Positions 46,384 to 59,499 of a stretch of DNA of 64,000 nucleotides are shown in pieces; the stretch's first letter is position 1; each line of letters begins with the position of its first letter. Location: assembly GCA_030737835.1 (NCBI GenBank), contig CM060850.1, positions 7,445,909 to 7,509,908 on the forward strand, in the 5' to 3' direction. The notes below the pieces were generated by a model. The model ran no database searches and was not told where the DNA came from. It saw only the letters and a program-made list of their open reading frames with translations. Source of the stretch: Acorus gramineus (taxonomy: Eukaryota; Streptophyta; Magnoliopsida; Acorales; Acoraceae). The position numbers and the translations under genes were made by a program.

Positions 46384-47721
46384 TAGGCCTGTGAAGGAGT
46401 TAAGGAGTTGGGTTCAGACTCGGACCTGAACCCGACTTGTTGTGATTATCGGGTCATATCGGGGCTTGGGTCTTTGGGGTTGCATCAGGTTGACTCACTA
46501 ACAGGCTTAGATCAAACCAGAAGAGGCTGGAATTTTTTTTTTTTTTTTGAAAAATGAAGTGGTAGGCTAGCTACCCCCAAACAACAACGGAAAAGAAAAA
46601 CCAGCAATGAAGACACACAGTAAAGAAGAGATCTATAACATATCAATCAATAAACCACCAAAAAAGAGGGAAAACAACAATAACAGGGACGAACACAAAC
46701 AAAGACCCCAAAAAGGAAACACCTTTCAATCCGGGAAAAAAAAACAACAAAAACCCACAAAGCAGAGAATTAAAAGAGGCAACTTTACGAACCAGAACAC
46801 GATCACAACAAAGCAGACAAGCAAAATATTGAGAGAAAGAGAGATACCCAGATGAGAAAAGACCACCCCAAAGTAGGCAAGCTTTATTATCTGTTCAAAA
46901 GGAGGAAGAACAGAAGCAGAAGAAGAAGAAGAGGCTTTCTTGATGGGCTTTGGATTTCTTTAAGTGAAGAAAGAAGGGAAAGTGAGAGAGCAAGAGAGGT
47001 TCCTTCAATGGCCCTGGGTTTCAATAGGAAGCAAGAGATGGAGTGTTTTGTATTTGCGTTATTCATTAACTGAAGAAAGGAGTACAAGCATGCTAAGGAA
47101 AACAATGTCAGTGATTTAGGATGAGCACCAAGCTGCAGACAAGCAAACAAAACATAAAGATTGAAGACCACACCATAGAAACTGCAGGGGAACCGCCCCG
47201 GCCCACAAGAAAAGAGTCAATAGATGCTGATGGAGAGGCTGGACTTAGAGAGAACGATGAACTTTTTGAGGGCCTACAATGACTTCATTTATTTATTTAT
47301 TTATTTATTTTTTTCTCATGTAAGGTTTAAGAATGGGAAGGGAGAGGAGGAGAATAATGTAAGAAGGGCTTTGACTTTTTTAGTTGAAATTTTTTTTTAT
47401 TTCTATTTTTACACGATGAGTTTGAATAAATATATTTCAATGTATTATAAATAGTTTTTCAATATTTTGATTTTTTAATTTTTCATGAGGGAATATTTAG
47501 CAAACGGTTTGGATTATTTTGCTTTTACATGAAGTTAAAAAATTATAAAAATATTTCAAATGTTTAAAATTTTAAATGATTAGTTGGATCATAAATAAAT
47601 AAAAATCACATATTATTTAGGTTGGGTAAATCGAGTCCATAAGATCAGATTAAGGTAGACCCAAATCTGATCAATTTTGATTATCGGGTCCGGGTCAACG
47701 TGCGACCCTTTGACATGCTTA
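46384..47721. mobile_element. 1.34-kb hAT-like non-autonomous element
   Basis: Flanked by a perfect 8-bp duplication ATTTTCAT (46376-46383 and 47722-47729). The ends TAGGCCTGTGAAGGAGT and, inverted, TAAGCATGTCAAAGGGT are imperfect TIRs. No transposase is present. The interior holds a (TTTA)n run near 47285-47312 and several short frames with low-complexity Arg/Lys-rich translations. Confidence 0.75.
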
Positions 47722-47729
47722 ATTTTCAT

Positions 47730-48995
47730 TGATAAGTAGTCCTTTTAACTAGTCTCCATGATAACAAAAGGTTTTGTTTTCTAACCCATATTTTTGTTGA
47801 ATCATAAACAGAAAATAATAAAGGATAGAAGAGAATAAAAAGAAAAAAATATTTTTTATGAAAGAATAAACTCCGATAGCTATGCATCGATAAGCTATGA
47901 AAAGCCCCTATAATTATTATTTTAAGGGTGTTGGAATTTCTTATCAGGACTAAAAATACTATTCCGTTTCATTTTTAAAAAATAATATCACCTAACACTC
48001 TCACATACACATATTTTAAAAATGTCACATCTATCATGTATGTTACATACATCTCTCACACACATTCCCAAACATAAACAAAGATATAATCAAGAAGTCA
48101 TAAACTCTTGTGTGTCTCTTATCTATCACTTATTCTCACTTTATCTAAGATAAACCTAATAACAAAAAATATCATTTTTACGTTTCCTCATGAAAATAAC
48201 AGAAAAAATTTGTTTATTCTGGATGGATTATTATTTATCACATTATAACTATGGAGGATGAACAATTCTATGTTACACTCCGAACGGGATAAGATTATTT
48301 GAATTCAAATCTTATTCAATAGATATGATCAATTATAGGCTATGTTTGGGTAATGGAATATTTGAAGAATAAGTGGTGTAGATATGCCAAAATATGTTAG
48401 AAAAAGTTGATATCGGTATGCCACAAGTCTCTTAGAATTTTGTTATATCACCTAATATATTTCACTGATATAAAAGGACAAGACAACATGTCAAATCAAC
48501 TCTTATAAATCAGGGGTATAAGTCAAATCATTTTTTCAATTTTTATAATTTATTATCCACGTCTTATTCACTTTTTATTAACAATTTATATATGATCAAT
48601 ACCAAATAACAATAAAGAAAGTAACTAAAAACACAATCAAATAAATTTATTTTTTATTTATATTAGAATAGTTTATTCTTAAATAACATAGGGCTTAAGA
48701 TGTTAGGAATGTTAAGAATGTTGGTTGTATACAAGGCTGGACATATCATTGTCCACGATGTTAGGAATGTTGGTTATTTTATTGTGTTGAATTTTTGTAT
48801 ATTCACCCCATTTTCATTTAATCCTGTAACAAGGAATAGTCTATGGGACAGTCTTGCAGACAAACCACACATGTTTTGATTAAACATATTGAATGACTTC
48901 TAATGAGATATATGATAATTGTACAAATAAAAATGTATATGATTTTATGATCTATCACATGGATCAGTTGGATTGAAAACACGTAAAATCATTGA

Positions 48996-48997
<2 letters not shown>
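47730..48997. other. AT-rich intergenic DNA
   Basis: No gene or defined element seen. Confidence 0.5.

Positions 48998-49045
<48 letters not shown>
48998..49045. repeat. (AT)n microsatellite
   Basis: About 24 AT dinucleotides without interruption. Confidence 0.95.
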
Positions 49046-49047
<2 letters not shown>

Positions 49048-49099
49048 CGTGTCGGAAGATATAAACTTTGATATGGACTCTGCGTGTACCACTTTGAGG

Positions 49100-49560
49100 G
49101 AGCCGATTTAGATAACTCAATTCCAAAGCAGTGATCAAGTACTACCCTTAACACATAACTGAATAGCATAAAATATAATTTATATGAGCCAATTCTAAAA
49201 TATAAAACCCTTTCAAATTGATTGATAGACAGAAATATAAATTTATATGTAAGTGTGTTTGTGGATGATTGATCCAAGTGACCCACCTCAATACCTCATT
49301 GTAATGAATAATAAAAGCATGTTGAGCTAATGTTATCAGTTTTAGAAATTAATAATGATAAGATATATGTGTTGTTAGACTACTAACCTGAAAGATTTTG
49401 CTTGTTTCCTTCTCTGGGAATTGCGATGGCTCTTCAGAGGGGGAAATCAATGTCTGTGTATGTTGGTGGATAATTGATCTAAGCAATTCACCTCAACATA
49501 TGAATAATAATATAAAAGCATAAAATTAATAATGATAAAAAAGTGATTCGTTTTGTCTGA
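49100..49560. repeat. Segment matching the NLR3 upstream DNA and the ABHD17 intron
   Basis: 49100-49170 matches 58903-58953, just upstream of the NLR3-side LTR; 49198-49235 matches 63290-63330, beyond the retroelement complex; 49310-49560 matches 33641-33850. It therefore looks like an unfilled version of the site into which the 58954-63289 complex inserted. Confidence 0.65.
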
Positions 49561-49900
49561 TGCCATCGTTTGGGGGCAACTTTTATTTTTTGAAAAATTG
49601 AAAAAAACTAAAATCGTGTAATCAAACGGGACAGCTTTATTCAGAATCGGAAGCTAGATTACTTTTAATTTTTTTCTCGAAATCCGTGTTTTGAAAAGCT
49701 CAAAAACAACGCTTTTTGGTTGGAATCGATTTTTTGAATTGAAAAACAACTTTATCTACCAAACATCAACTGCTTTCAAATATTGATTCCTGAATTAAAA
49801 AAAAACATCTCAATAAAAGTGAAGATCTAAAATCATCTTAAAAAACAGCTTTATTCCAAAAGCTACTTTTCCATCTGTGTTTCCAAACGAACCCATGTGA
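49560..49900. mobile_element. MITE-like relic
   Basis: Begins near ATCGTTTGGGGGCAAC and ends near GTTTCCAAACGAACCCATG, so the edges are diverged inverted copies. AT-rich interior with AAAATCG runs. No clear target duplication. Confidence 0.4.
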
Positions 49901-51817
49901 TGAGGAAGGAACACACCTGTTAAAGTTGTGGGGACGCTTTTTACAAAAAAAAGAAAGTTGTGGGGAAGGTATGAAAAAGATTTTTCTACAATTTTCTGAT
50001 TTACCTCTTTGAGAGAACATGTTTTTAACATGGGCTCGTCTATCCCCACCAAGATAATCCCTCAACCCACCATATAACGGATTTTATGGTTTTTTTTTTT
50101 TTAAAAAAAGGATTTTATCGTTGATGATTGCAAAACTGACTTCATGCAAAAGCTAACTTAAATTGATTTTGTAAGTCACTACCTCTGCACAGCTTCTAGA
50201 AAACTCAGGTTTAAAGCAATTTTTTCACAAAAATCTGTCTGCAACTTTTGGTCTCAATTTTTTTATTTAAAAACGAGTTTATTAAAAATCAACTTTTTAC
50301 TAATCTAAAAACTATCCGAAACAGTCTACAAACGAGACCAGAAATCAATAATGATAAAGAAGTGATTCTCAACTACACTTTTGAAAAAAAAAAAAAAATC
50401 CACAAGGAAAGCACTTGATCAAGTTGTGGGGAAAGTTTTTTTTTAAAAAAAAAGTTATGGGAAAGTATCCTTTAAAAAAAAGTTGTGGTGAAGGTTTTTT
50501 TTTTTAAAAAAAAAGGTTGTGGATAAGGTATCAAAATAATTTTTCTACACATTATATCAAAGCCGACAATATACCATCATTGTTGTCCGAATGCCAGGAA
50601 GTTCAGATTCTAAAAGTCATGTCATCTACATATTATTCATTAATGTGTAATGAATGATAAAGGGTCTTTGCATATACCTCAAAAGCCTTATATTTTCAAA
50701 TACCCCTGTTATATTCTATTCCCGTAATGCCCTAAAAAAGGTTTATATTTTACATCAATATTCTTTTGAAAGGTATTTTTGCATAACATAAAATTTTAAA
50801 ATTTACAAAAATACAAAAGTAGTGATGAACAATTTAAATCATTTTAAAAGACATTGCTAAAAATAGTAATTCAATATGGTTAATCATGACAAGATGAGAT
50901 CTTTTGAGAGGTACATACAGAAATCCTAATTGTTAAAAAAAATATTTAACAAAATATGATGATTTGTAGTATAGAGAAATTGTGTGTAGAACTGGTTGGC
51001 TAGCTTGGTTATGTTTTATGATTAGAAAATGTTACACTTGGTCTATTTCACAATCCAAAACGTAAATTTACCCCCCCCCCCCTCTTTTTTTTTATAAATC
51101 AATCATATATCTCATTTAATAAGATATGATTTTATAAAATGTGAAATATATACTTTAGTGAGTAAATATGATAATAGGATTAATGTGATATATAGGACTA
51201 TTTGAGACTGTTTAAAAGATGAGTATAACAAAACTCTTCGTGATTACTAGGTCCTTATTGATCCTAATCTTACTGGTATTAATAATGGTTCGACTCACTG
51301 CACGTCTAAAGATTTTGTAGCTCAATTGTCATTGTACCAATATATATACAGACACATCATCATCATGTCATATAAGATGGCATAATCTTTCTACCTTTAA
51401 AAAAGAGATGGCATTATCTGATTAGATCAAATGATTATATTATGACAAGAACAACTCTACCGGACCTTATTAAAAACATTGCCAGTCAATAATATAATGC
51501 TTATTATTTATTATTCAATTGTAACTAAAATAATGCAATCATAAACATAGGATGGAATGTCATATGATAGTAGAAAATTAGACCCTTTACATCAATAAAT
51601 TTGGATACAGGGATGGCACATATTTTCTTTTCTTTCTTTACAATTGATGTTTCTCTCCCATGTCAAGTCTCAGATAGTGAAACAGTTCCCCAAGCTTTAA
51701 GGATCCAGCAGAGGACCATAGTGAGCAAGTGAAAAGGATTGAATTCAACCTACAGAAGTTCTCTTGATGTATCTTTGAAACCTCCAACTGTTCAACAAAG
51801 AAGCTTCAGTCTGTTTT
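49901..51817. other. AT-rich intergenic DNA
   Basis: No gene seen. Around 50400-50530 the phrase GTTGTGG followed by T-runs and A-runs recurs about four times. A MULE-like fragment lies near 50650-50800 and a C-run near 51070. Confidence 0.45.
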
Positions 51818-53650
51818 CTAAAGCCTCAAAACTTTTTTCATCTTCTTGATTGAATCAAGTAGTGATGATTTCTCCACACCAGTTGATGATGCCTTCGCAA
51901 ACAGGTTTTTCGGTCTATGAGATTGTCCAACCTGGTTGAGCTCTCCTCAACATTCTTCTCACATGTATTTCTGATGGACACCGTTTTTCTTTCTCCCGTC
52001 TTAGTCTTCTCTTCAGTTTTTAGTTGTTTTGAAGACAGAGTGGAATGCAACTTGGGTGAAACCTGATTGGATGTGCACAATTCTGATGGTGGCTGTGGAA
52101 TGGAAGGTTCTGATATTCTCTTGTTTTCTGGTAATGGTGAGGGTCTAAGTGCTTGGACATCATTAGTGGTGATTGTATCAAAGGAAGCTGGATTAGGATG
52201 AGTTGTGGTCTCCATGGTTTCAACCATTAATCTTTCCTGAAAGATGAGTCACAACAATAGTCAATAGTTAAAAGTGGAAGCTAACCAATGATACTAAACC
52301 ACACAACACTCTACGTTGGCCTTAAAATGTCAATATATACTGGGGATAGTTGGACTTACCTCTAGCATACCACTGATGCGCTCTGCCAAATTTGGTAGCT
52401 TCAGAGTAGTAACAAGTTTCACAGCTCCCTTGATTGACTTCTCCAATGTAAGTAGCCTAGCAAGCTCAGTAGCTCTTACAAGCTTATCACCTAGGATAGC
52501 TCCAAACAACAAACATCGGCCTATTTAAAAAAAAAAAAATTATGACAGTATAGCCAAGTATCAAATTAAAGATCCTAACCATTGCAACAGCTGGCAATGA
52601 ACCTTAGGATGCACCGGTCAAGGGCCACCTCCATGTTAAAAGCCTCATCATCTAGTGCAGAAATGTCAAGTCCACCATCTTCCATTTCTTCAATTTTCTT
52701 TCGTATCTGTTGAGGGTTAAAATTTTAGCTGATTAAAGCCTGAAAAGATTTTTGCCATATAGTTAGATGGGTTGATTCAGGTTGGACCTGTAAGAGGTAT
52801 AGATTGCACATCATGAACTCATTTTCCAGTTCATCAGCACCAAGATCAGAGGAAGCAAAGGGGAAGGAAATGTTTAGTAGTGTGAGAACTGGCATTGATG
52901 TAATTGATGGCAAGTGAAAAATATGATTAAAAGACATCACATATGAGAGTCTTGAGTGCAGATAACAAGAATGTGAATGAGATGTTTGCAGTGGATTAAA
53001 AACCAGGAAGCAAGAAATGTGTCAAATTATTCTATCCTAACTAGTTTCAATCAACTCAACCATATACTACTGCCCACCAGAAATATAAGCTAATAATCAG
53101 CATGAATGCATACTACCTGAGGGTATGTAACAGGGGATTTGCATGTGATGCAGAACAGCTCTCTTGCACTCAATCCCACTACCCAGTAATTTTCCTCTTC
53201 TGACTTCTCGCTACTGGCACGGTGTTAGGTAGGAAGGACATTTTGAATAATTTGAACTTGTTCAAAGAAATAATGACACAAGATTATAGGACATAATATG
53301 CATGCATCTATACAAAATACTTTTTTTCTCATAGCTACCTGAAAAGTGGAATCCAGCTGCCCCCATATTGTCAAGAGAACACTCATAGAACGCCCTACCA
53401 ATTTGTTTTTCTCCACAAAGTCAAATTTTTTACGGAGGAATGTCAATGTATGCAGAAGAATAAAAAAAGGAAGTTAGGCAGACCTTTGAATCACATGTAC
53501 TTAGTCGTCCTTCTTCAGCAAAACCCAACCACGCTAGTTAAGGTAGCACTACATTTGATGGGTTGGGTTCCATTGGAAATGTTGAACACCTTGACATCCA
53601 GAATTTGCAGTCACCAGAAATTGGTAAGCACTTTAGGAGGCAAATTGGTA
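51818..53650 (-). pseudogene. WDHD1: CTF4/WDHD1 (AND-1) replication factor homologue, dead 3' part
   Basis: CTF4/AND-1 links the replicative helicase to DNA polymerase alpha. Exons on the minus strand match the middle and C-terminal part of the plant protein: 53484 up to ~53650 (NGTQPIK, GFAEEGRLS), 53394-53339 (QYGGSWIPLFS), 53213-53117 (ENYWVVGLSARELFCITCKS), 52908-52788 (NISFPFASSDLGADELENEF), 52706-52580 (DRCILRFIASCCN), 52490-52360 (DKLVRATELARLLTLEKS) and 52236-51818. Phases fit, but exon 53394-53339 holds two in-frame TGA codons, the first exon seen has a one-base shift, and the last has an apparent 2-bp insertion near 51940, after which the real C-terminus (NLFAKASSTG, SSLLDSIKKM) continues in another frame. 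The WD40 half is absent. Assigned from memory of the family. Confidence 0.75.
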
Positions 53651-53689
53651 AGCACTGTGAATGAGCATGTTGACATTACATGACCATCT

Positions 53690-54093
53690 TTTTTTATGAA
53701 TTTTAACCCCTGAATACTACACAAGCTTCAATCATTGATCCATTACAGGACCTTTATTTATGAATTTTTTTACCTCTGAATTAATTAATTACACACTTTC
53801 ACAACTACATTTTGCAATATGGCTGCGAGTGATTAACGTCTAATCTTTAACATAAAATTCCTGGTCACCAGATGGAAAGCAATCAGATGCATAAGAGAGG
53901 ATGGCTAATTAATCCAAAACCAAGCTACCATAACAAAGTAATGAAATGGTTGTGTCCTATGAAATGAGTATAGAATACTTGTAAAAACAATTTATATCAA
54001 GCACAGTAAAGTTACAATTTTTGATATGTGACTACTAGAGCCTACTGAACTACTGAAAATACCATGACAGTGGGGATATAATATCAACTTAAG
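53690..54093. other. AT-rich DNA between WDHD1 pseudogene and NLR3 block
   Basis: No WD40-encoding exons were found here, so the CTF4 pseudogene appears cut close to the left edge of the NLR3 duplication block. Confidence 0.5.
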
Positions 54094-55642
54094 ATCAGAC
54101 TAAAAAATTGATTTTGTGGAAATACATGGCTAATGAATCTTGTGCATAGAGATGTAAATGAGTAGAAATAATAAAAATTATAGAGAATAACGTTACTCTG
54201 GGAACGTGGCTGATCTTTCCCCTGCAATTCTTTGTAAAGAGAAGAAGCCAAGAACACAATTTTCCTTCATTTTGTAATGTCTGGATGGATTCTAAAAGTA
54301 TAGACAATAAAGATGCTAAGGAAGCAATACATGATGACTAAATGACTGTTTGTTTGATGAACAAGCAGAGAACTTCGAAGGCAATAATGTTATCTTCATT
54401 GCAAGATTAGCCAAATTATTTCATCATTCCACTCTGCTTCAATGGGCAAAATGTTAAAATAGAAGGAGATACGCAAATGTAGAGGTTGAAAGAGATGCAG
54501 CATGTGTTGGTAAAACATATAACAACAGCTAGTCCCTGAAAATATGGTCAGAGAGATTCAAAGGCAGCTCATTAGCTCATCATTCTACTCTGCTTCAAAC
54601 AGCTGATTTTCAAACATAATAAGATACACAAACCAGATATAGAAAGGATAGAAAATAGTAGATGAACAAAAGTGATAGAGAGAGCGAGAGAAAACTGAAA
54701 GCGCTTGCAACTAAATAAAATGAGGATACCTTCTCAATGAGAAGGAATGAGCAGATGATTATATTAATTAAAAAAAAAAAACAGATTTATGAAATTGAAC
54801 AATGAGTGACCTTTCTTTTCTGATCTGGCTTCTGTTGGTACATGCATCTAGATTTCTGCTCGCTTTTCTGTTCTGGCGCTTTACTGTATGATCAATTTGA
54901 AATATGTCAAGAAACTTGGTGGATATAAGAGTGCACTAAAACCAGCTTATGATATTCACATTGATATTTGCATGGACAATAAATTAAAGAAAAATACAAA
55001 AACCTTTAAAGCTGCATAAATCCAACCTGATTTTCATAGAGCTTTTCTCCCGTTCCCCGTATTTATTCCAACATTTCGATAGCAAACTCCAACGTTCATT
55101 TGCAGATAGACCTTCACTCTGGCTTTAAGAAACTCAAGAAGCATTTTTTCACGGAGATTCCACTAAGCGAGTAAATATGTAAGAACAAAGACATGAATAA
55201 TAGAATAGAGAGGGATCTTCAAGCAATCAATCCAACACGATATTATGAAAAGTACAAATCTGAACAGACAATCAATGATAACCCAGACCTTATTTTGTAG
55301 TACAAACCATGACAAGTTCTCAAATTGAACAAAGACACAGGACACTCAAAACACACACTTGAATTAACACGCAATAAATAATCACAGACTTCAAACCGTT
55401 CTTTTATTTATTTTTTTTGGTGAAGAAAAGCCACAGAATAACCAAATTGGCAGGCGATATAAGCTGCTCGCCTGCACATATAAATTCATGGGCGCTGATT
55501 ATGAAAAAAGAAGAAACTTAAAAATGAATCTCTCAAAGGAATGCTTCACTAAAGATATAGTTTTTATTGTAGAGCAGAAGACATCAAAAAAAAAAAAAAA
55601 GTTGAAGAAATTAAAGAGAACAAGGCATACCTCTTAGCATTC
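54094..55642. repeat. 3' flank of NLR3, duplicated at 1-1454
   Basis: Aligns with 1-1454 by eye with small indels. No conserved reading frame. Confidence 0.75.
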
Positions 55643-58475
55643 TCATGAAAAACTTTCGAAGTTCCATCTTCCATCTATTTGGACGGCATGCTTGACGACG
55701 GGGATGTGGCTGATCTTTTGGCGATCGACTGCTTGTTCCCCTCGCATCCTCTCCAATAGCTCCTCTGCCATCTCTTGTAAGTAGAGCTCTTGGAGGGTGG
55801 TGAGACGTTCGATGCCTTGCGGCAGCGTCTTCAGCTCCTTGCACATGATCAGATTAAACTCTTTGAGGCTCTGCATCGCCCCTTCCTCGATCGTTATCTG
55901 TTTGAGATGGCTCAGTTCAACCAACCATAGTTCTTTGAGGGATGGGAAACCATCCGCTTGGAAGCACAACTCTTCGCCGTCATATGCGTTGTCGAGCCTA
56001 ATGACCACCAGGTTGGGCAATGATTTGAGGGAAAGGAGTGGGTCTTCCTTCAGTCCAGATGATCTTAAGCACAGTATTTTGAGATTAATGAGGGAGTTGA
56101 ACCATCGAGGCAGAATCCCCTGCAAACGCCCTCCCAAAGAGAGTCTTTGAAGAAGGGGCGGTGGTGGATCCAGTGTTTCCAATGCTTCTCCTCTATCCGT
56201 TGCTTGAATTAACAAGGTTTGAAGGAATTTCATCTTTTTAATTGAAGCACACAACTTTGTTCCTTCAGACTCCCTCACATCCACAATTACAAATGATCTG
56301 AGCTGTGTAAGGTCCCCGACCTGTCGCACAACCTCATTGCTTGATGAAATGCCTTGTAGAGTCTGCAATTCCTTTGAAACCCATACATGTTTCGCTTTTG
56401 TTTTCACAATCAACATATCATCTTGATAACTATTTTGAAGAAACACGTGTCGTAGATTCGGTAGCTTGGTAACCCCATTTGGTATCTTCTCCACATTACT
56501 GTAGGCAAGGTCCAACGTTTGTAAGTTCTGAAGCCTCTTTAAACGTTTAGGAAGCATCTTCACTTTTGTGTTACTCAAACCCAGAAACCTTAAATTAAAC
56601 AAATCACCCACTTCATCTGGTATACTATCAACTGGTGCATCTTGTAAATCCAACACCCTCAACAATTTGAATCCCAATGATGTTTTTATATTAAAAAAAT
56701 TGGTCGCAAACACCAATAAAGAACGAAGACGAGACATTTTACCCAATTCTTCTTGAATGCTATCGTTTACTTCGGCAACTGAAATACGGCGAACACCAGT
56801 AGTTGGTTGTTCTTCAAGTGTCATGCAAAATTTTTGCTTCTTTGATATTGATATTGCTACCTCTCTTACTATATCATGCATTTTACACACTTCCAGTCTT
56901 CCCCATTCATTTCTTTCATCATCGTAAAGCATATTTCGGAGGACGAGTTGATTAAGATATTGCTCTGCAATTTCCTCCATTGTCATCCTGTCTCTTTCTT
57001 CTATGAACCCTTCTGCAACCCATAACCTAATAATCCTCTTTCTCTTGATGCGATAATCCTCGGGAAAAGCACTACAATATAAGAAACAATTCTTCAGGTA
57101 GTGTGGCAGATCGTGAAAGCTAAGCATCAATATATTTGACATTTTTTCTAACTGTGGACTGTTAGTGAGCATCCAATTGAGGCTTTTCAAAGTATCATTC
57201 CACTCCATAGCTGAACGTTTTGTACGTAGGAGACCACCTAGTGTCACAATTGCGAGAGGCAATCCATCACACTTGTTAATAGTTTCTTTTGCTAGATCCT
57301 CCAACTCCGTAGGACAAATACCACCTTGATCACCTCCGAATGCTATATTGCAAAAGAGTTTCCTTGCCTCATCATCATGTAGAGGTTTTATATTGAAAAC
57401 ACAGTCTGAAGAAGATGCTATTGACGTGGCTATTTCACTATTTCTAGTTGTAAACATGATTCTTCTTTTTCCTGTATTAAACACATCCTTAATTTCAGAC
57501 CACAAACTCACATCCCATACATCATCAAGGACAATCAGGTACTTTTGATCCACCAAACACCCCTTAAGCTTCTCAGCTAGCTCCTTTGTGTCCATCCCAT
57601 CAATGCCTTGTGGTATCATCTCCTTCTTCTCATGAAAGAGCTCTTTTATTATACTTCTTAATATATAGTTCTTGTTATATGATTTTGAGACTGTGACCCA
57701 TGCACGCCACTGGAAGTCTTGCACAATTTCTTCGCTCTTGTAAACTTGCGCGACGAGCGTTGTCTTGCCCACCCCACCCATTCCACAAACAGATATTTCC
57801 ATGTGGTTTGCTCTATCATCTTTCAACCAGTTGATCAATTGTTCTTTGTTACTCTTCAGCCCAACAATATCATCATCTTCTTTATGCAATGGAGAAATAT
57901 CTATAGATCTTCGTGTCACATCTTTGGAGCTTGACCCTTCCTCAAGTCCCTTGACGTCATATCGAGTTCTTCTCTCCGATATGCCTTTTATTCTGATTTT
58001 GATATTTTGCAGTTGCATGGCAATACCTGTTAGACAAAGTAATGTGATTAAATAATAAGCTAAACATGTTATGTATAGATTCTCATCAGAAATAAAGTAC
58101 TTAATATAAGGGACAGTCAATACCATGCCTAGCCTTGATGTTCCTTGATACTTGTAGAGCTTTCCGAAAACCAAAACTCTTCTGCTCACCCACAAAATAA
58201 GAGAATTCATCAATTATATCTTCAATGTAATATGATGCTTCCCTCACTTGTCCCACCCAAACTGCAGCCGGTCCTTCACCAGTGATCGTTCTATCGGCAT
58301 GTCTGATGAAGGCTTGTATCATCTCCATCTCACTCATTATCTCTTCCATATCGCTTCGCACCGCTAGCAAGAGTGATGCTTTCTCCTTAGAAAGGGTCCA
58401 GAGCGATGTGCCAAATTCTGACGCCAATGCTGAACCAAGCTTGAGGATCACCGAACCCACAATTGCTTCTGCCAT
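55643..58475 (-). CDS. NLR3: intact RPM1-like CC-NB-LRR receptor
   Basis: Intracellular receptor for pathogen effectors. Exon 1 (58475-58124) encodes the coiled coil with MAEAIVGSVILKLGSAL and the EDVID-like YYIEDIIDEF. A 97-bp intron (58123-58027) splits a Gly codon; exon 2 (58026-55643) stays open to TGA. The predicted length is 911 residues, as usual for RPM1-type NLRs. P-loop at ~199-207 (GMGGVGKTT), kinase-2 ~281-288 (LIVLDDVW), GLPLA ~372-376, RNBS-D with CFLYCSAFPED, MHD ~500-502, then LRRs from about 530 to the end. All motifs needed for an ADP/ATP switch are present. The intron is inferred from frame, GT-AG sites and the bypass of a stretch that would break the coiled coil; NLR1 has the same one. 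It is the only complete NLR of the three in the window. Confidence 0.92.
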
Positions 58476-58953
58476 GTCTCTCTATATATGGAAATCGAAC
58501 TGAGCAGAGTTGTAATGATTCATCAAAATTTACCGCATTGAAAGATTTAAATTGGTGGGTTACTGACTATATATAAACAAACCAAGTTCATGTTCAAAAT
58601 AAATGAAAACTAAGTTTTTTTATCAAGATAAATAAAATGTGGATATATTATTTGTAAGCATAAATTCAAAGCTTACATGATATGAAAACAAATATTCTAA
58701 TAAATACTATATAAACATGAAAAATTACATGTAAAATCTCGGTCCTAGCATGGCCCGACCAACATTATAGCCCACCCCTGTTCTTAACATTTTCTAAAAA
58801 AATATTTTTCTTTTAATCAAAATCCTTTGATTCTAATCATTTGCATGACAAACATGAATATTCTTGCATTCTCAAACTCTGAGGAAACCGGTTTGCATAA
58901 CTCAATCCCAAAGCACTGATCAAGTACTACCCATTAACACAGAACTGAATAAC
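58476..58953 (-). promoter_or_regulatory. NLR3 upstream region with TATA box
   Basis: TATA-like sequence at 58568-58577, ~93 bp before the ATG, as in NLR1. From 58850 it continues as the empty-site version of the NLR1 insertion point. A retrotransposon LTR begins at 58954, 478 bp before the start codon and oriented away from the gene. Confidence 0.6.
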
Positions 58954-59466
58954 TGATGCAGAATGGGTGGCCGACGTGTTCAGGGGGCGATGAACCCCAA
59001 AAGGGTCAATTTTGAAATTTTCAAATACTTATAGAAAAACCGGCTAGTAAAAATAAATGGCTCCCCGAATTCGGAATCGCCTGAAATTTTGACTGGAGGT
59101 AGATATCGAGGAGATCTTCAAAGGATGTGGCTACGCAACAATGCGCGTTATTTTTCCATTTTTCCTATTTTTTGGCCCTCAAAATGGCATTTTTACTATT
59201 TTTAATAACTTTTTAGATTTTGAATATCTCCTTCATAATAACTCGAATTTGACTAAAATCAAATCCGAAGATCTTCTAGAGTTAGTTATAACAAATTTTC
59301 ATTTTTACTATTTCTGGTAATTTTTTAGTATAAAAGGGAGGTTTGTAATTTAGGGTTGGCAGTTTTTATTAATATATTTTTGAGTTCTATTTCTCTTTTG
59401 AGAATTGTGGTTTGTTGAAGGATCTCAATGCTGGTTGGATCTTTGTTATAGCATTTCGTTGCGTTA
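58954..59466 (+). mobile_element. 5' LTR of a gypsy element upstream of NLR3
   Basis: Starts TGATGCAGAATG, ends near GCGTTA two bases before a PBS, about 513 bp. The left edge is set by the match of the DNA before it to 49100-49170. TATAAAAG at 59329-59336 is the likely promoter. The end matches that of the LTR at 12638-13032 on the other strand. Confidence 0.75.
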
Positions 59467-59468
59467 GG

Positions 59469-59480
59469 TGGTATTAGAGC
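59469..59480 (+). other. Initiator-Met tRNA primer-binding site
   Basis: TGGTATTAGAGC, one transition from the standard plant TGGTATCAGAGC, directly after the LTR. Confidence 0.85.
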
Positions 59481-59499
59481 GAGGATTTGCCTTGATGTG

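Noticed and set aside
53450..53683. Plus-strand 77-codon frame that looked like a gene end
   Set aside because: The minus strand of the same DNA gives a CTF4/WDHD1 exon (NGTQPIK, GFAEEGRLSTCDSK) with a correct donor and phase, so the plus reading is a shadow.
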